DNA of 64,000 nucleotides from Achatina immaculata (Eukaryota; Mollusca; Gastropoda; Stylommatophora; Achatinidae). The notes under the pieces are model-generated. The model saw nothing but the letters and a program-made list of their open reading frames with translations, searched no databases and was not told where the DNA came from. Shown here in pieces: positions 28,001 to 35,795 of this stretch; within the stretch, counting starts at the first letter, position 1; each line of letters opens with the position of its first letter. A program made the translations under genes and the position numbers. Location of the stretch: NCBI GenBank assembly GCA_009760885.1, contig CM019691.1, positions 25,791,314-25,855,313 of the forward strand. The letters run 5' to 3'.

Positions 28001-30908
28001 GGCAGGGGATGAGCAATGCTTCTTTAGCAATCTCCATCACCATGGTGACTATAGTGATCCATTTCCCATTAGCCAGGCTAGGCTGTTACTGAGGGTACCA
28101 ATGGAAAGTTGGGACAGGGTCTTGGTCAGCTATGGTTCACTAACCCTGACCATAGCATATCAGCTATGGGTCACTGATTAGCCTAATCAGACAGCGTCTT
28201 CAGCCCCTAAAACTGCAATAAAATACAATTTCATTCTTTCAGTTTCTTACTTTGTGACCAACATACAATGATTCATATTTTTAAAAAGTACTGTTAATAT
28301 TTATGTTAAATTTACACATTGTTCACTTACCACCTCTTCCACGTGATCTCCCTCTATCACCTCCACTGCGATCACGCTTGTCCTCTCCTCTTTCCCCATC
28401 AAAGTCTTCCACATTACGATCTTTATTTTCACGGTCACCATAGTTACCACGATCCCTACCACGACCTCGGGCAAGTCGCGGTGGTGGCCCTGCGTTTCGC
28501 CTCCCTCTGCGGGGAGGCAGATCCTGATTTGAACCACCTTCCTTCTCCTTATCCTCCCTCTCCTTATTCTGCCCCTCAAAGTTTTCTTCACCAACATGAG
28601 TGGACCCCTCCTTTTGTGAAGGCAATGAAGTGCCAACTTTCTTCTTGCGTTTTCCTCCCTGTTCTCGCCACTCTCCTTTCTGATGAGGCAGAAAAAAAAA
28701 ATTTTTTTTATTAAAATAAGTTGACTCCAAGTCAAAGAATTTTAACTGAAAACTAACAAAGATTGTACTGAAGGAGATAAATATCAGCTGTTAACTGAAG
28801 ATGCAAATTATCATGTTTCTTAACAATTTTAATACTGTTTCAACTAATATCTGACAAGCAAAACTGACTACAACAACAATAATTCATGTCTTGCACTGCA
28901 AAATGATATTCCTTCATGCCTCTTCACACCTGTATCACATCTTCTAGTTTTATTCTCACTGCTTTTCAAATGATGCAAGAACCGCGCTGATCTCCATGTG
29001 GCACAACATTTCATTAGTCTTATATTATGAAACATGTTCAAACAATAAGCAAAGTCAAGCTTCTTCATCCCTACCTGCTCACTGCCGCCCTCCAAAAGCA
29101 TTATAACAGCCCGGTTTGCATCATTTTCTGCATCGTGGAGTGCAATTATAACATCCTCTTCACTTTTACCAGTCATATCCATCAACTGTTGAATATGAAA
29201 CAAAAAAACAGGAAACGCTTGCCAAAATGACAATGATATCTACTGAACTGCAGGCATTTAAAATGACTCCATTTGCCAGCGCCCTCAATTTTACCTGCAC
29301 TGGTGTGTTGAGATTAGTTAAAAAAAAAAAAAAAACTGCCTCCAAACACTGAGAATAGTGTCTCACACGGGTATAATGATCACACTGCACAAAAGGCCAC
29401 CAACAAATCAATGCATACCTCAGCCCTATAAAACACTCAAGTTCACAAGAGTCACAGTAGACAAATGAAGAAATGGCAGGAAAAAATTTTAAAGGGGTCT
29501 AGAAAAAAACAACCAAATGTGGTATGGAGGAGAGAGGAATATTTTTTTTAAAGAAAGTCATTGCAGAAGTGTGCGCTTAGTAGTTTATTACTGATAAAGA
29601 CAAAATTCATCTAGGTATATAATATGACAGTTAATATTTTATACATATATCATTATAGATTCACATCGAAAAGTCCGTAACATATATAAGACATAATCAT
29701 AAATCATTATTAGTTAACTATTTCAGTTCTCTTTCATTTCCTTTTCTGTACTTTTATTGTTGACTAGTGACAAAGCAAACCAAAATCATATATAGGATGT
29801 AACATACTACTATTATTTTTAGCATTAAGCCATGTACTAAAGTTTACATCTGCTACCTACCTTTCTGTATACAGTTGTAAATGCATGCCGCTTAACACAA
29901 AAACATGAATGTAAAATACACACCAGTTAGCACAAAAACATTAAAGTAATTATTAACTTAAACTAATCAAAACTAAATATTAAAGTACTTTAAAAACCTC
30001 TGCTGAAGTTTCTCAAAAAATTATTTTTCATTTCATTTATCAGATCCACCAGCCATCTGAGCTTTTGCTGTTTGAATCAAAGCGACAGCAAAGTTTCTGC
30101 AAGTCTTCTTTAATTGTATTGAATTTGTATACATGTTCTCAATATCTGCATGTTCTTTGAGTACTGGACATTCTAGTAGATGGTGTGTGACCGTTTCTTG
30201 GTTGTTATCATACAATGGACATTTGGCACTCCATCGGACTTTATTCTATGTATTTGTGTGTTCAGTGGTACGTGCCTTGTTCTTAGTTGAAAGATGATGG
30301 TGTGTCTTGTCTGCTTAGTATGTTTATGGTGTTTTCACATTCAGGACGGTCACATACTGGAAGACTATCTGTTTGTGTTTCCCACTGCTCATTCATTCAA
30401 CCATTAACTCCTTTTCTGTTGTTTCTTACTATTTGTTTTACCGCTTGTATTGAAGTTAGATTGTTGGGCTGGTTCCCTGCTGCTTTTTTTTCTTTTTTGC
30501 TACCATATCTGATCTCTCATTTCTTTGAATGTTGATGTGTCCTGGTTTCCACTGTAGTGTTATTTTAATATTGCATGTTACTATAAAGGAGATGATCTTA
30601 TGTGCTACTGACTGACATATCTTGTCCTTTTAATTTGAGTGATTTTTAAAAAAAGACTATAGTTTACTACACACCTCCTTCACGGTTTCTGGATTAGCAT
30701 CTGACTGATTTGTGTTCATTATCTGTGCTAGGCGAAGCTGCTCCTGTGTGGGCTGCATCTTATTTGTCTGTGTCTCTGTTCTGGTTGTAGTCTGTGACTG
30801 CTGCTGCTGCTGTGAAGATATGCTGCTCTTTTCACTCTTGGTCAGTTTATCTTTCACTCCACTTTGTCTGTTTGAGCTAGCACACACCGTGCCAACTGTT
30901 CCACTCAT
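970..30908 (-). CDS. UBAP2L: UBAP2L / lingerer-like gene (19 coding exons placed; 3' end probably outside window)
   Basis: The exons join into about 1,144 codons, close to the roughly 1,090 of human UBAP2L. Order of parts: UBA domain (about residues 55-115), basic RGG-type region (116-255), acidic W-rich stretch, segment ending [16 protein letters not shown], a conserved [16 protein letters not shown] block (UBAP2-Lig/DUF3697), long Q/S/T/Y-rich tracts, then [21 protein letters not shown] and [14 protein letters not shown] blocks. All these follow the vertebrate order. Family members are cytoplasmic RNA-associated proteins that bind ubiquitin, promote stress granules through G3BP, and in flies (lingerer) affect growth and mating behaviour. 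Nearly every splice phase agrees. Two junctions do not (near 23078 and 16722), each off by one base, so the gene as written would be truncated. I favour assembly error over a pseudogene, because every other exon is clean. Confidence 0.93.
1960..2120 (-). CDS. UBAP2L: UBAP2L exon 18 (Tyr/Phe/Pro block)
   Basis: Acceptor TCATCAATGCAG, donor GTAAGT. It encodes [20 protein letters not shown] then [20 protein letters not shown], matching the aromatic-rich block ending in VFP of vertebrate UBAP2L. Confidence 0.9.
2121..2803. other. intron 17, downstream half; homopolymer tracts only
   Basis: Contains a T run followed by a G run at about 2261-2284 and an A run near 2409. No other structure recognised. 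Confidence 0.5.
2808..3503. mobile_element. piggyBac-like MITE with TTAA target duplication
   Basis: Terminal inverted repeats CTCTTTCCGTGCG (left) and CGCACGGAAAGAA (right) match at 12 of 13 positions and are flanked by TTAA at 2804-2807 and 3504-3507. The length is 696 bp and no transposase frame is present. Near the right end, TCGACCATACGCACG occurs twice. TTAA duplication with a CYCTTT-type tip is the piggyBac hallmark. Confidence 0.8.
3526..3631 (-). CDS. UBAP2L: UBAP2L exon 17
   Basis: Acceptor TTTTTTTCCAG, donor GTTAGC. It encodes [20 protein letters not shown] then [20 protein letters not shown]-flanked MITE ends 18 bases below the last exon base (target duplication 3504-3507), just inside the donor of this intron. 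Confidence 0.9.
4451..4513 (-). CDS. UBAP2L: UBAP2L exon 16 ([10 protein letters not shown] block)
   Basis: Acceptor ATCTTCACAG, donor GTGAGC, 21 codons in phase 0. It encodes [20 protein letters not shown], matching the vertebrate YGYDDLQMLQTRFPL block. Confidence 0.95.
5114..5196 (-). CDS. UBAP2L: UBAP2L exon 15 ([11 protein letters not shown] block)
   Basis: Acceptor CCCATATAG, donor GTAAGT. It encodes [20 protein letters not shown], an almost exact match to the vertebrate [12 protein letters not shown] block. Confidence 0.95.
5582..5750 (-). CDS. UBAP2L: UBAP2L exon 14 (Thr/Ser-rich)
   Basis: Acceptor ATTTTCAG, donor GTAAGC. It encodes [20 protein letters not shown] and further T/S-rich sequence ending MPSTS. 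The antisense Val/Asp-rich frame here is a shadow. Intron 13, between this exon and exon 13, is 7 kb because of LINE insertions. Confidence 0.88.
6415..8743 (-). mobile_element. decayed LINE, family B (RTE-type), downstream part
   Basis: Broken frames on the minus strand read, in order: apurinic-type endonuclease end (NQIDHF, SDHNL), a [12 protein letters not shown] linker, a reverse transcriptase ([15 protein letters not shown], degraded FADD) and a C-terminal [15 protein letters not shown] part with a [12 protein letters not shown] end. Many stops and frame shifts. A younger family-A LINE cut it at 8744-8754. It lies in intron 13 of UBAP2L, in the same orientation as the gene. Confidence 0.85.
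8755..11950 (+). mobile_element. near-intact RTE-type LINE, family A copy 1
   Basis: About 3.2 kb, flanked by an 11-bp target duplication ATTGTTCCTCC (8744-8754 and 11951-11961). It has a 200-bp 5' leader that begins CCGTGTGGTACC and is shared with copy 2, one long frame, almost no 3' UTR, and a GAGAGAGAG tail. A single frame with endonuclease and RT, a tiny 3' UTR and a microsatellite-like tail are RTE-clade traits. It sits inside an older family-B LINE in intron 13 of UBAP2L, antisense to the gene. Confidence 0.93.
8955..11933 (+). pseudogene. endonuclease-reverse transcriptase of LINE A copy 1, one internal stop
   Basis: 993 codons in one frame, interrupted only by TGA at 10032-10034; copy 3 has AGA at that site. 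N-terminal apurinic/apyrimidinic endonuclease: [30 protein letters not shown] and SDHNLL, the catalytic asparagine, glutamate, aspartate and histidine motifs. Reverse transcriptase: [41 protein letters not shown] and the catalytic FADD followed by ICLLS. The C-terminal region has YGSECWK and [12 protein letters not shown], common in RTE-type elements. The protein would nick target DNA and copy the element RNA in place. The single stop makes this copy inactive as written but shows recent activity. Confidence 0.93.
11962..12010 (-). mobile_element. family-B LINE, upstream remainder after the nested insertion
   Basis: Continues the endonuclease frame of the family-B LINE on the far side of the family-A insertion. 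How far it extends beyond 12010 is unclear. Confidence 0.5.
12150..12378 (-). mobile_element. tRNA-derived SINE, copy 2
   Basis: Reverse complement of the SINE body: TATTTTCCTTGACCTGTCAG, GGGTACCCATTTTTACAGCT, and the tRNA-like head ACTAACCACTATGCCACTC at its 5' end. Diverged. Confidence 0.75.
12791..13614 (-). CDS. UBAP2L: UBAP2L exon 13 (large prion-like exon)
   Basis: Acceptor TCTTTTCAG, donor GTAAGT, 824 nt. Almost entirely Q, S, T, Y, P, G and N, with repeated SQY, GQSQ and YPSS motifs. It ends with a more ordered [16 protein letters not shown] and TLDGLQASQ. Low-complexity sequence of this type drives condensate formation in stress-granule proteins; that role here is inferred. Confidence 0.92.
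14021..14123 (-). CDS. UBAP2L: UBAP2L exon 12
   Basis: Acceptor CTTTTCAG, donor GTATGT. It encodes [19 protein letters not shown] then [12 protein letters not shown]. It hands one base (G) to exon 13. Confidence 0.88.
14268..14490 (-). mobile_element. tRNA-derived SINE, copy 3
   Basis: TTTTCCTTGACATGACAGCA and CATTTCTACAGTTAGGTGAC in reverse orientation, with the head CACTAACCATCACACCACTC. An old copy in intron 11 of UBAP2L. Confidence 0.75.
14690..14945. repeat. interspersed repeat family E, copy 1, with internal duplication
   Basis: Resembles 27895-28205 and 40565-40865 (TATTCTTTGCTGCTGACG.., TTTTTTCAG.CTCTGAATGC.., TTTAGC.., AGCCAGGCTATGCCTGTT). It carries a tandem duplication of about 55 bp (14732-14840) around GGGAATGGGCATGGTAGCTA. 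Function and class unknown. Confidence 0.55.
15640..15785 (-). CDS. UBAP2L: UBAP2L exon 11
   Basis: Acceptor CCTGGCATAG, donor GTAACA. It encodes [20 protein letters not shown] then [20 protein letters not shown], matching the SLYTST segment of vertebrates. Exit phase 0 fits exon 12; see exon 10 for the entry phase. Confidence 0.85.
16722..16885 (-). CDS. UBAP2L: UBAP2L exon 10 (UBAP2-Lig / DUF3697 block)
   Basis: Acceptor TCTGATAG. It encodes [16 protein letters not shown] then [12 protein letters not shown] and FGFG. FG dipeptides sit in this block in UBAP2L, where it contacts G3BP. The only usable donor, GTAGGC, leaves two bases, while exon 11 needs one. The donor follows a GGG run, so one surplus G or an unseen small exon would explain it. 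Confidence 0.88.
16886..18142. other. intron 9, nothing recognised
   Basis: AT-rich intron with no repeat family or coding motif that I could identify. Confidence 0.4.
18143..18508 (-). CDS. UBAP2L: UBAP2L exon 9 (Q/S-rich)
   Basis: Acceptor TATTTTTAG, donor GTAGTT, 122 codons, phase 0 at both ends. Low-complexity Gln/Ser sequence ending [14 protein letters not shown], a basic stretch that precedes the UBAP2-Lig block as in vertebrates. Confidence 0.9.
18740..19254 (-). mobile_element. family-A LINE, 5'-truncated copy 4
   Basis: Holds only the C-terminal end ([37 protein letters not shown]) and the GAGAGAGAT tail. It is flanked by a 10-bp duplication ACATATGCAT (18730-18739 and 19255-19264). 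Same orientation as UBAP2L, in intron 8. 5' truncation with target duplication is the normal outcome of target-primed reverse transcription. Confidence 0.92.
19380..19512 (-). CDS. UBAP2L: UBAP2L exon 8
   Basis: Acceptor ACATTAG, donor GTGAGT. It encodes [43 protein letters not shown] resembles the LEQFKTAQ helix of vertebrate UBAP2L. Confidence 0.88.
19513..21267. other. intron 7, downstream part; nothing recognised
   Basis: No repeat family or coding motif seen. Short open stretches here lack features. Confidence 0.4.
21268..21443 (+). mobile_element. tRNA-derived SINE, copy 4, 5'-truncated
   Basis: Lacks the tRNA-like head. It begins in the body at GAAATGGGTACTCGACTTC and ends CATGACAGGGTTACCTTTAC plus a T run. 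Confidence 0.85.
21662..21753 (-). CDS. UBAP2L: UBAP2L exon 7
   Basis: Acceptor TTATCTAG, donor GTAATG. It encodes [16 protein letters not shown] and leaves AG, which with the first G of exon 8 makes Arg. This gives the conserved GQR(V/I)D junction. Confidence 0.92.
22303..22358 (-). CDS. UBAP2L: UBAP2L exon 6 (W/D/E-rich)
   Basis: Acceptor TTCACCCAG, donor GTAAGT. It encodes [19 protein letters not shown], the counterpart of the tryptophan/acidic stretch before the ETKIF motif in vertebrate UBAP2L. Confidence 0.9.
22991..23105 (-). CDS. UBAP2L: UBAP2L exon 5 (contains a one-base frame break)
   Basis: Acceptor TTTGTCTTCAG, donor GTGTGA. It enters in the frame SYSRVPRFE and must leave in the frame [23 protein letters not shown] to match exon 6. 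The two frames overlap around 23076-23080, and one extra base there would join them. The exon is 115 nt, where the flanking phases require a length of 2 modulo 3. Read literally, the entry frame runs on into unrelated sequence. Confidence 0.8.
23197..23390 (+). mobile_element. tRNA-derived SINE, copy 5 (diverged)
   Basis: Head TTGTATAATGGTTAATGCAC, body GTCACCCAGCTGTAGAAATG and GAGCTGGGGGG, with an internal deletion. It lies just upstream of exon 5 in intron 4. Confidence 0.7.
23825..24275 (+). pseudogene. Tc1-like transposase, N-terminal half
   Basis: Broken frames give an N-terminal helix-turn-helix ([20 protein letters not shown]), then [46 protein letters not shown] and WRRVWFSD, the start of the catalytic core around the first or second Asp. 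A stop (TAG) follows HLTTE. The coding sequence is cut at FSD by an unrelated retroposon and resumes at 25766. I did not find the terminal inverted repeats. Confidence 0.85.
24276..25765 (-). mobile_element. (GAA)n-tailed retroposon with tandem subrepeats, copy 1
   Basis: Inserted in the Tc1-like transposase, with an 8-bp near-identical duplication (TCAGTGAT 24268-24275, TTAGTGAT 25766-25773). Read on the minus strand it ends in (GAA)n. Three units of about 88 bp with GTTGGACTTTCTCACCGG (24527-24780) and at least three units of about 110 bp with CCGGTTTAGGCAT (24896-25200) form its middle. A further duplicated segment holds the CGGGAGGAGC motif. No long coding frame. Class uncertain: a large SINE or another non-autonomous non-LTR element. 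Confidence 0.8.
25766..26330 (+). pseudogene. Tc1-like transposase, C-terminal half
   Basis: Resumes with [20 protein letters not shown] in broken frames, then [19 protein letters not shown], which holds the catalytic Asp, and [15 protein letters not shown] with the catalytic Glu. The spacing fits the Tc1 (DD34E) family, which cuts and pastes at TA sites. Frame shifts around 25850-26010 make it inactive. Confidence 0.88.
27322..27385 (-). CDS. UBAP2L: UBAP2L exon 4 (RGG region end)
   Basis: Acceptor TATTTTAG, donor GTAATT. It encodes [20 protein letters not shown]. It receives one base from exon 3 and hands two bases (AG) to exon 5, which fits the next exon's strong TTTGTCTTCAG acceptor. Confidence 0.9.
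27895..28205. repeat. interspersed repeat family E, copy 2
   Basis: Shares with 40565-40865: AATTTTTCAG.CCC.GAGTGCA, CACCATGG.GACTAT, GGTACCAA.GGA.AG.TGGGACAGG, TTGGTCAG and CAGC.ATGGGTC.CTGATT. About 300 bp, no coding capacity seen. In intron 3 of UBAP2L. Confidence 0.7.
28331..28679 (-). CDS. UBAP2L: UBAP2L exon 3 (charged and RGG-rich region)
   Basis: Acceptor CTCATCAG, donor GTAAGT. It encodes [14 protein letters not shown], an E/K/D-rich stretch and then [15 protein letters not shown] and RGRSRGRG clusters. Arginine-glycine tracts of this kind bind RNA and are arginine-methylated in UBAP2L. The exon leaves one base (G), completed by the next exon. Confidence 0.93.
29075..29185 (-). CDS. 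UBAP2L: UBAP2L exon 2 (UBA domain core)
   Basis: Acceptor CAACAG, donor GTAGGG, 37 codons, phase 0 at both ends. It encodes [20 protein letters not shown] and the following [11 protein letters not shown], the helical core of the UBA ubiquitin-binding fold in the form seen in UBAP2/lingerer proteins. Confidence 0.95.
29990..30640 (-). mobile_element. LINE 3' fragment with RNase H-type end
   Basis: Minus-strand frames read [17 protein letters not shown], then [20 protein letters not shown] followed by [14 protein letters not shown] is an RNase H signature, and C.......ET..H.L..CP is the short C-terminal domain seen after it in Jockey/CR1-type elements. Degraded; in intron 1 of UBAP2L. Confidence 0.65.
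30675..30908 (-). CDS. UBAP2L: UBAP2L exon 1 (start codon, N-terminus)
   Basis: ATG at 30908-30906, then 78 codons with a Ser/Gln-rich lead and [16 protein letters not shown], the start of the UBA region. It ends AAG GAG before a GTGTGT donor in phase 0. A TTTGCAG acceptor near 30955 suggests that an untranslated exon lies upstream. Confidence 0.9.
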
Positions 30909-30959
30909 ATTTTATAAAGTGTTTATATGTACAAAATTATGTACAGGAATAATCTGCAA

Positions 30960-32600
30960 AGATAAATAATAATATTAATAACAATTATTATCAGAAATAA
31001 GAGGTGAATGGAGTAAAGAATGTTTAATCTTAAGAACACTGCATTTTTTTTTTTTGAGAAAACTATACCTCAGTGCCTTACAAACTGCAATGTGTGTACA
31101 AAGCAAATCATAACTGGTAAATCGGTTAAATATATAACTGCTGTTAGAATAAGAAGTACTAAATCCCAAAAGCTATATACTTTAGACTCAACACTGGATA
31201 TTGGATATGACCTAGCTCTGTTTCTGACCTAAGGGAGCTGCTTCATTACACTTGGGACAGCCCATAAGTGCTCTGCATTCAACATCATGATGTCACTTAA
31301 TGTTTTGGCTGATATATTACCAATACCATGTTGGCTGTAAATTGTGTGTTCTAACAGACATCTGGGATTTGTTTCCACTTCCTCTGATTACATGGAAGTC
31401 ATTGAGGCATGCATGGTATGCACTTCTGAGGAACGTTTTTTGCTTTAGATTCAATCATGATCTCAATGGATATGTAAAAGACAAAGGGTGAATCCTCTTG
31501 AAATCACTAGCGAAAAACATGGTCTTCTTCACAAGTGTTGTTCGCAACAAAAAGATTCCACATAAAGGAATACCCAGGCTGGTCTAAGGGTACAGGACTA
31601 AGAGAAATGCTAAAATGTCAATGCAAGAACGCGCAGAAGACTGCAGACTTCAACATGATCCAGATTTTGCACAATCTCTCACTTGAAAACTGAAGAAAAG
31701 AATATTCTCAAGCTGATGCAACGCAGGTTTATCTCCTGCTGCTTTACCTGTGTTACTCACACACAAGTTAATACCACAGGTCACATTGCTAGATCCATTA
31801 ACAACAAATTCACCAATGACCTCCACTCTGACATGAAAGATGATGGTCTTATACCTTCTCTGTGCTTCTAACAATGGCACTGACAAAAATTATGTTTCGC
31901 AGAAAGATCAAACAGAACTTATACACTTTAGTCATGGATTTTACAATATGCAGCTTGGATTTCACACTTAATAATATTTAGACATAAATTTAACATACAC
32001 TATGTCTGTGATAACGCTTCTTAAGAATAACTGTTTTCACATTATTATTTTTTTCAGCATGTTTTTTTTTCTCTCTTTCAAATCACTTCTCACTATTTCT
32101 TTCACTTCATGTCACTAATTCAATATTCAGTCTATACACAAGGACTGAATAATGACATCTGTACTTTTTGTACAAAATTAGATGACTGTCTCCTCTGTAA
32201 AAGGAGTTTTTTTTCTGTTTCAAATTACAAGCACTTCACTTTACACGATCCAGAATAAACCACTGTGTCATAAAGACAAACATTTGTCTACAAGTATGGT
32301 GAAGGAAATAAAAAGAAACATAGTTCAGTAGGTAAGTTAGACCCTATCAATATTACTAAAACTCGACAAAAAATGAAAGCTCACACGTTTCATACTTTCC
32401 TACAAAATTTTAAATACATACACCCTGTCTTTCACTATAAAACCAGATGCCATCATGTCAAATACAGCTGCTACAATTATGATCTTTATGGTGTTCAATT
32501 GAATATATCTATTTACTGACGCAGTATCTTCACATTGTCGCTAAGTTTACTTCTACTAATCTTAATTAAACTGAAAAAAAAACCGACTGAAATCTAGTGA
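30960..32600. other. upstream of UBAP2L coding start, nothing recognised
   Basis: Probably the 5' UTR intron of UBAP2L. AT-rich; no repeat family or coding motif seen. Confidence 0.4.
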
Positions 32601-32639
32601 TTTAACCACATTTCATTAACAACTGTGGATAAATATATT

Positions 32640-32830
32640 GCGAATTTGTACTTGTAAAATTGTAAAAATAAGTAATTCTTAGCGGCGATGCCGAACTTGG
32701 CGATATTTCGCTGAGGTACCCACGATCCAACTTTTATCAACAAAAACGTGACGCCATGCTGGAATTTTTCTCCGTTCAAACAGCCGCCTCAGTTTGACTC
32801 ATCGCGTTCAATTTCTGCGTTAAAAATGAA
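32640..32830 (-). promoter_or_regulatory. candidate first-exon / promoter region of UBAP2L
   Basis: A short stretch richer in GC and CpG than its surroundings, about 1.8 kb upstream of the coding start, on the expected side. The placement is a guess from composition. No TATA box or clear donor can be assigned. Confidence 0.2.
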
Positions 32831-34064
32831 ACATACTATGTATTACATACGTTTAGAGGTCATAAATCAAACATATATCGGAAGTCACAAGCAGGATAGG
32901 CTGTCAGACGGTTAGTGATGCAACAATTTCTGAACAAAGAATTTTTCGTGTGAATTACCCACCTGAATTTGTGTTACACACAGAATATGTTGATCACGTG
33001 ATATTGTTACACTCTTCGCGCGGTATCGAGGTGTTCCGTGACTGCTTCACACTCGTACGTACATGCACTAACAGTTTACATGTACCTACCTATCATGTAC
33101 AAAATACACCATTCACACAAAGGAACACCTCCAAGTTTTATAAAAAAAAAATTAATTAAGGGCAAGAGTAAGGGGGCTGCAGTAACCACGGGTGACCTAC
33201 TAATATTTGTACGATTTTGGGATAGAGAATTCAAAAGTAATATTTATATTTTTTAAATAGGTCAACCAAAAATAGAAGGAATGAAATTCGTGAAAGGAGT
33301 GATATATTCACATTAGAGTTCTACTGTGAATAGCAAGAATATCACCAGCAGATCTTGTCGGATCTGTCTTCTTTCTGTAGGGGTGGTTTCTTAGCAACTG
33401 AAAGATTCTCATTGTGAATTCCCACTGTGCAAGATAAAGTGTCTATTCAATACCTGTGCTGCTTTTCTTTTCGTCTAAACTTTATAAAACGGAATTTTTA
33501 AAAAAATGGATTATAATTGCAGAACACGAAAATAGAGTTTAAAAGTTCAACGAAAAGTGAACGAAATAATGTAGTGACTTTATTGTATACACTATGAAAA
33601 AAGTAGGAACAGCTTTATTACTTAACGATTACAAAGGTGTGACGTTTCGGCGTGAACCATAATCATACAAAAACATACAGGACGAAGAAATAGAGAGCGA
33701 AGATAAAGTATAGATTCACATGAATTATATGTTTTAAAAACAGGAAATAATATGAATAGGGCACTTAGCTGTAACTTACGTAGATGTGGCTTGTCCGACG
33801 CTGTGTGTCAGAAATGTGCATGGTGGAACGTATAGAATGTTTAAATGGGGGCCTGTGATGTGTGATGGGTAGGTCGTAACTGAGGGTGGTGGGTGGAGAA
33901 ACTGTGGAGAGGAGAGAGAGAGTGACACAGTGTTAACCTAGCCAGGAGAAGGTGAAATAGATGATTATAGTTGGGGCGAGAATGTTCTGAACTATGTGTA
34001 ACAAGTGGGAAGGGAGTGGAGCTTAGTGGAGAGAGGTTATGATTGTTGAAGAGGAGAATGTTAG

Positions 34065-34336
34065 GTGTTGCTGAATAATGAGTTCAGCCCGTATGGTTCC
34101 AGCGTCCCATAATCCTGAATGTAGCGGATCTCAAGCGCTAGGCGGCTTGTGTCATCTGCGTGACATTGTTTGATGGCTGTTACCAGAAAATCAGATTTGC
34201 CTCTGTGGTTGGGGCCATTGAAATGATTCGGGACTGGTTTCGAAACATGCTGGGCGATATAATACAGATGTTTCTGCATGCGGTCCCCTAATCTGAGGCC
34301 AGTCTCATCAGTATACGTTATCCGCATCTTTTGCAT
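34065..34336 (-). pseudogene. GIY-YIG endonuclease domain of the Penelope-like element
   Basis: About 90 codons: ITYTDETGLRLGDRMQKHLY, KPVPNHFNGPNHRGKSDFLV, RLALEIRYIQDYGTLEPYGL then N. This matches the (Y)IGETGR.L..R...H, HFN...H and ..E..YI..Y.T..P.GLN signature of Penelope endonucleases. The YIG of the motif reads YTD here, so the nuclease is probably inactive. Confidence 0.85.
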
Positions 34337-34509
34337 ACGATGACCTCATGCAGAGTGAGGATAGTTTTGGGAAAGGTGATCGTTTTCGTTTCCCAAACTA
34401 CAGGGCAAGTAACACAGCGAGGGCGGTTACATTTTCTGATGCCAACATATGTAAGGCTCCGCTTCAAGTGACTGTGGACGAGGATGTCCTTAAGATTTGG
34501 TTCACGCTT

Positions 34510-34839
34510 AACTCTGACCTGGGTAGGCTACCACCTCTCACCCAGCGGGGATGCACTGATATCCTAAACACGTCGAGGTCTTCCGGTGAGAAAGTCAAAC
34601 TCTAGACTAAACTGGTGCAACGAAATCCACGGTGTCACGCAATCCCGCTTCTGAGACCCACCAAGAATACAGACTCAAGCCCTGCGATACTCTGAACCAC
34701 TTGTGGTCCTCTCGGGGATCTCGTGTGGTCCTTTCGGGGACCACACAGAGACCACGGGACTTAATGAGGACCACAGACGTAAATTCAGTAGGATCACAGG
34801 GCGGTCTTGGTGGTAGAAGTGAACGAAGAAGAAGAAGAA
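34510..34839 (+). mobile_element. (GAA)n-tailed retroposon, copy 2, 5'-truncated
   Basis: Flanked by an 11-bp duplication GGTTCACGCTT (34499-34509 and 34840-34850). Opposite orientation to copies 1, 3 and 4. It keeps one CCGGTGAGAAAGTC subrepeat and ends GTGAACGAAGAAGAAGAAG. Inserted in the Penelope-like element. Confidence 0.9.
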
Positions 34840-34959
34840 GGTTCACGCTTGTATGCTAATAGGGGTGGATCAGAGAAAATGTCGCGAGTGTCGGGGTCGA
34901 GTTGGATTACTGGCAGATGACAATAGAGAATTTTCTTAACCAAATGACCATGCTAGTGG

Positions 34960-35795
34960 AAAGGCAGTAATAACTTAACTGTCAGATGGGGTAACAGGGT
35001 TTTTTCTGAATGCTTCTTTGCGGCTCACTAGTTGGATACGGTTGAAGGCTTCATGAAGGACATTTTCTGGGTAGCGGCGATGGCGGAAAAATTCTAATAA
35101 ATTGTTGGACTGATCTATAAAGTCCAAGTTATCCTGACATATGCGGCGAAGACGGAGGAGTTGAGAGTATGGGATAGAGTTCTTACAGGCTTCAAGATGG
35201 AAGGAGATGTAAAATAAATAGGTGTGGCTATCGGTGGCTTGTACAATATGTAAGTGACAAGTCTGTTTGTGCCAATATATATTTTAATGTCTAAAAGGTT
35301 GACAGACTTGTCAGAAATTTCATAAGTGAATTTTCAATGCTATTATTAAGTGAATTTGCGAATTCAATAAAGTTTTTATGTCTTCCTGTGGCATAATGGT
35401 GCCTCCAATGCCATCATCGATGTATCTTTTATAGAATTCTGGAAGTCTGCCATTGTAGGTTTACCATAATTTGACTTCCAGAAAGCCCATATATAGAAAT
35501 ACATACTGTGACCCATTTTCGTTCCCATGGCAACACCACCGATTTGCTCAAAGTATTCGCCGTTGAATTCGAAGAATTTAGGTTTAGTACTAGCTGTGTG
35601 AGTCTGATTATGGTTATCAGTGTTAGTGATGTGGTGAGGGTCTTTGTCGAGAAAATAGTGGAGTGCTAAGAGTCCATCCTCATGGAGGATAGATGTGTAT
35701 AGGGAGCATGGAGCATACATCAAGGAGAAAGATGTGATAGGTCTGGTGTTGAGAGAGTGTGATCGCATCAAAAACTGGGAACGAAAATGGGTCAC
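34960..35795 (-). pseudogene. Penelope-type reverse transcriptase, broken
   Basis: Minus-strand pieces: SLYTSILHEDGLLALHYFLD, FFEFNGEYFEQIGGVAMGTK and, in another frame, FYKRYIDDGIGGTIMPQED with the catalytic YIDD. Then KNSIPYSQLLRLRRICQDN and FFRHRRYPENVLHEAFNRIQ, the thumb region typical of Penelope elements. A frame shift lies between the GGVAMGTKM motif and YIDD (35376-35530). The N-terminal part is missing. Confidence 0.88.

Noticed and set aside
28319..28714. Plus-strand His/Tyr/Pro-rich frame
   Set aside because: Antisense of the Arg/Gly-rich exon 3 of UBAP2L.
33620..33660. Hammerhead ribozyme candidate in the Penelope-like terminal region (CGAAACGTC-like core)
   Set aside because: Such elements often carry hammerheads, but I found no CUGANGA box at a suitable distance, so a working ribozyme cannot be claimed.
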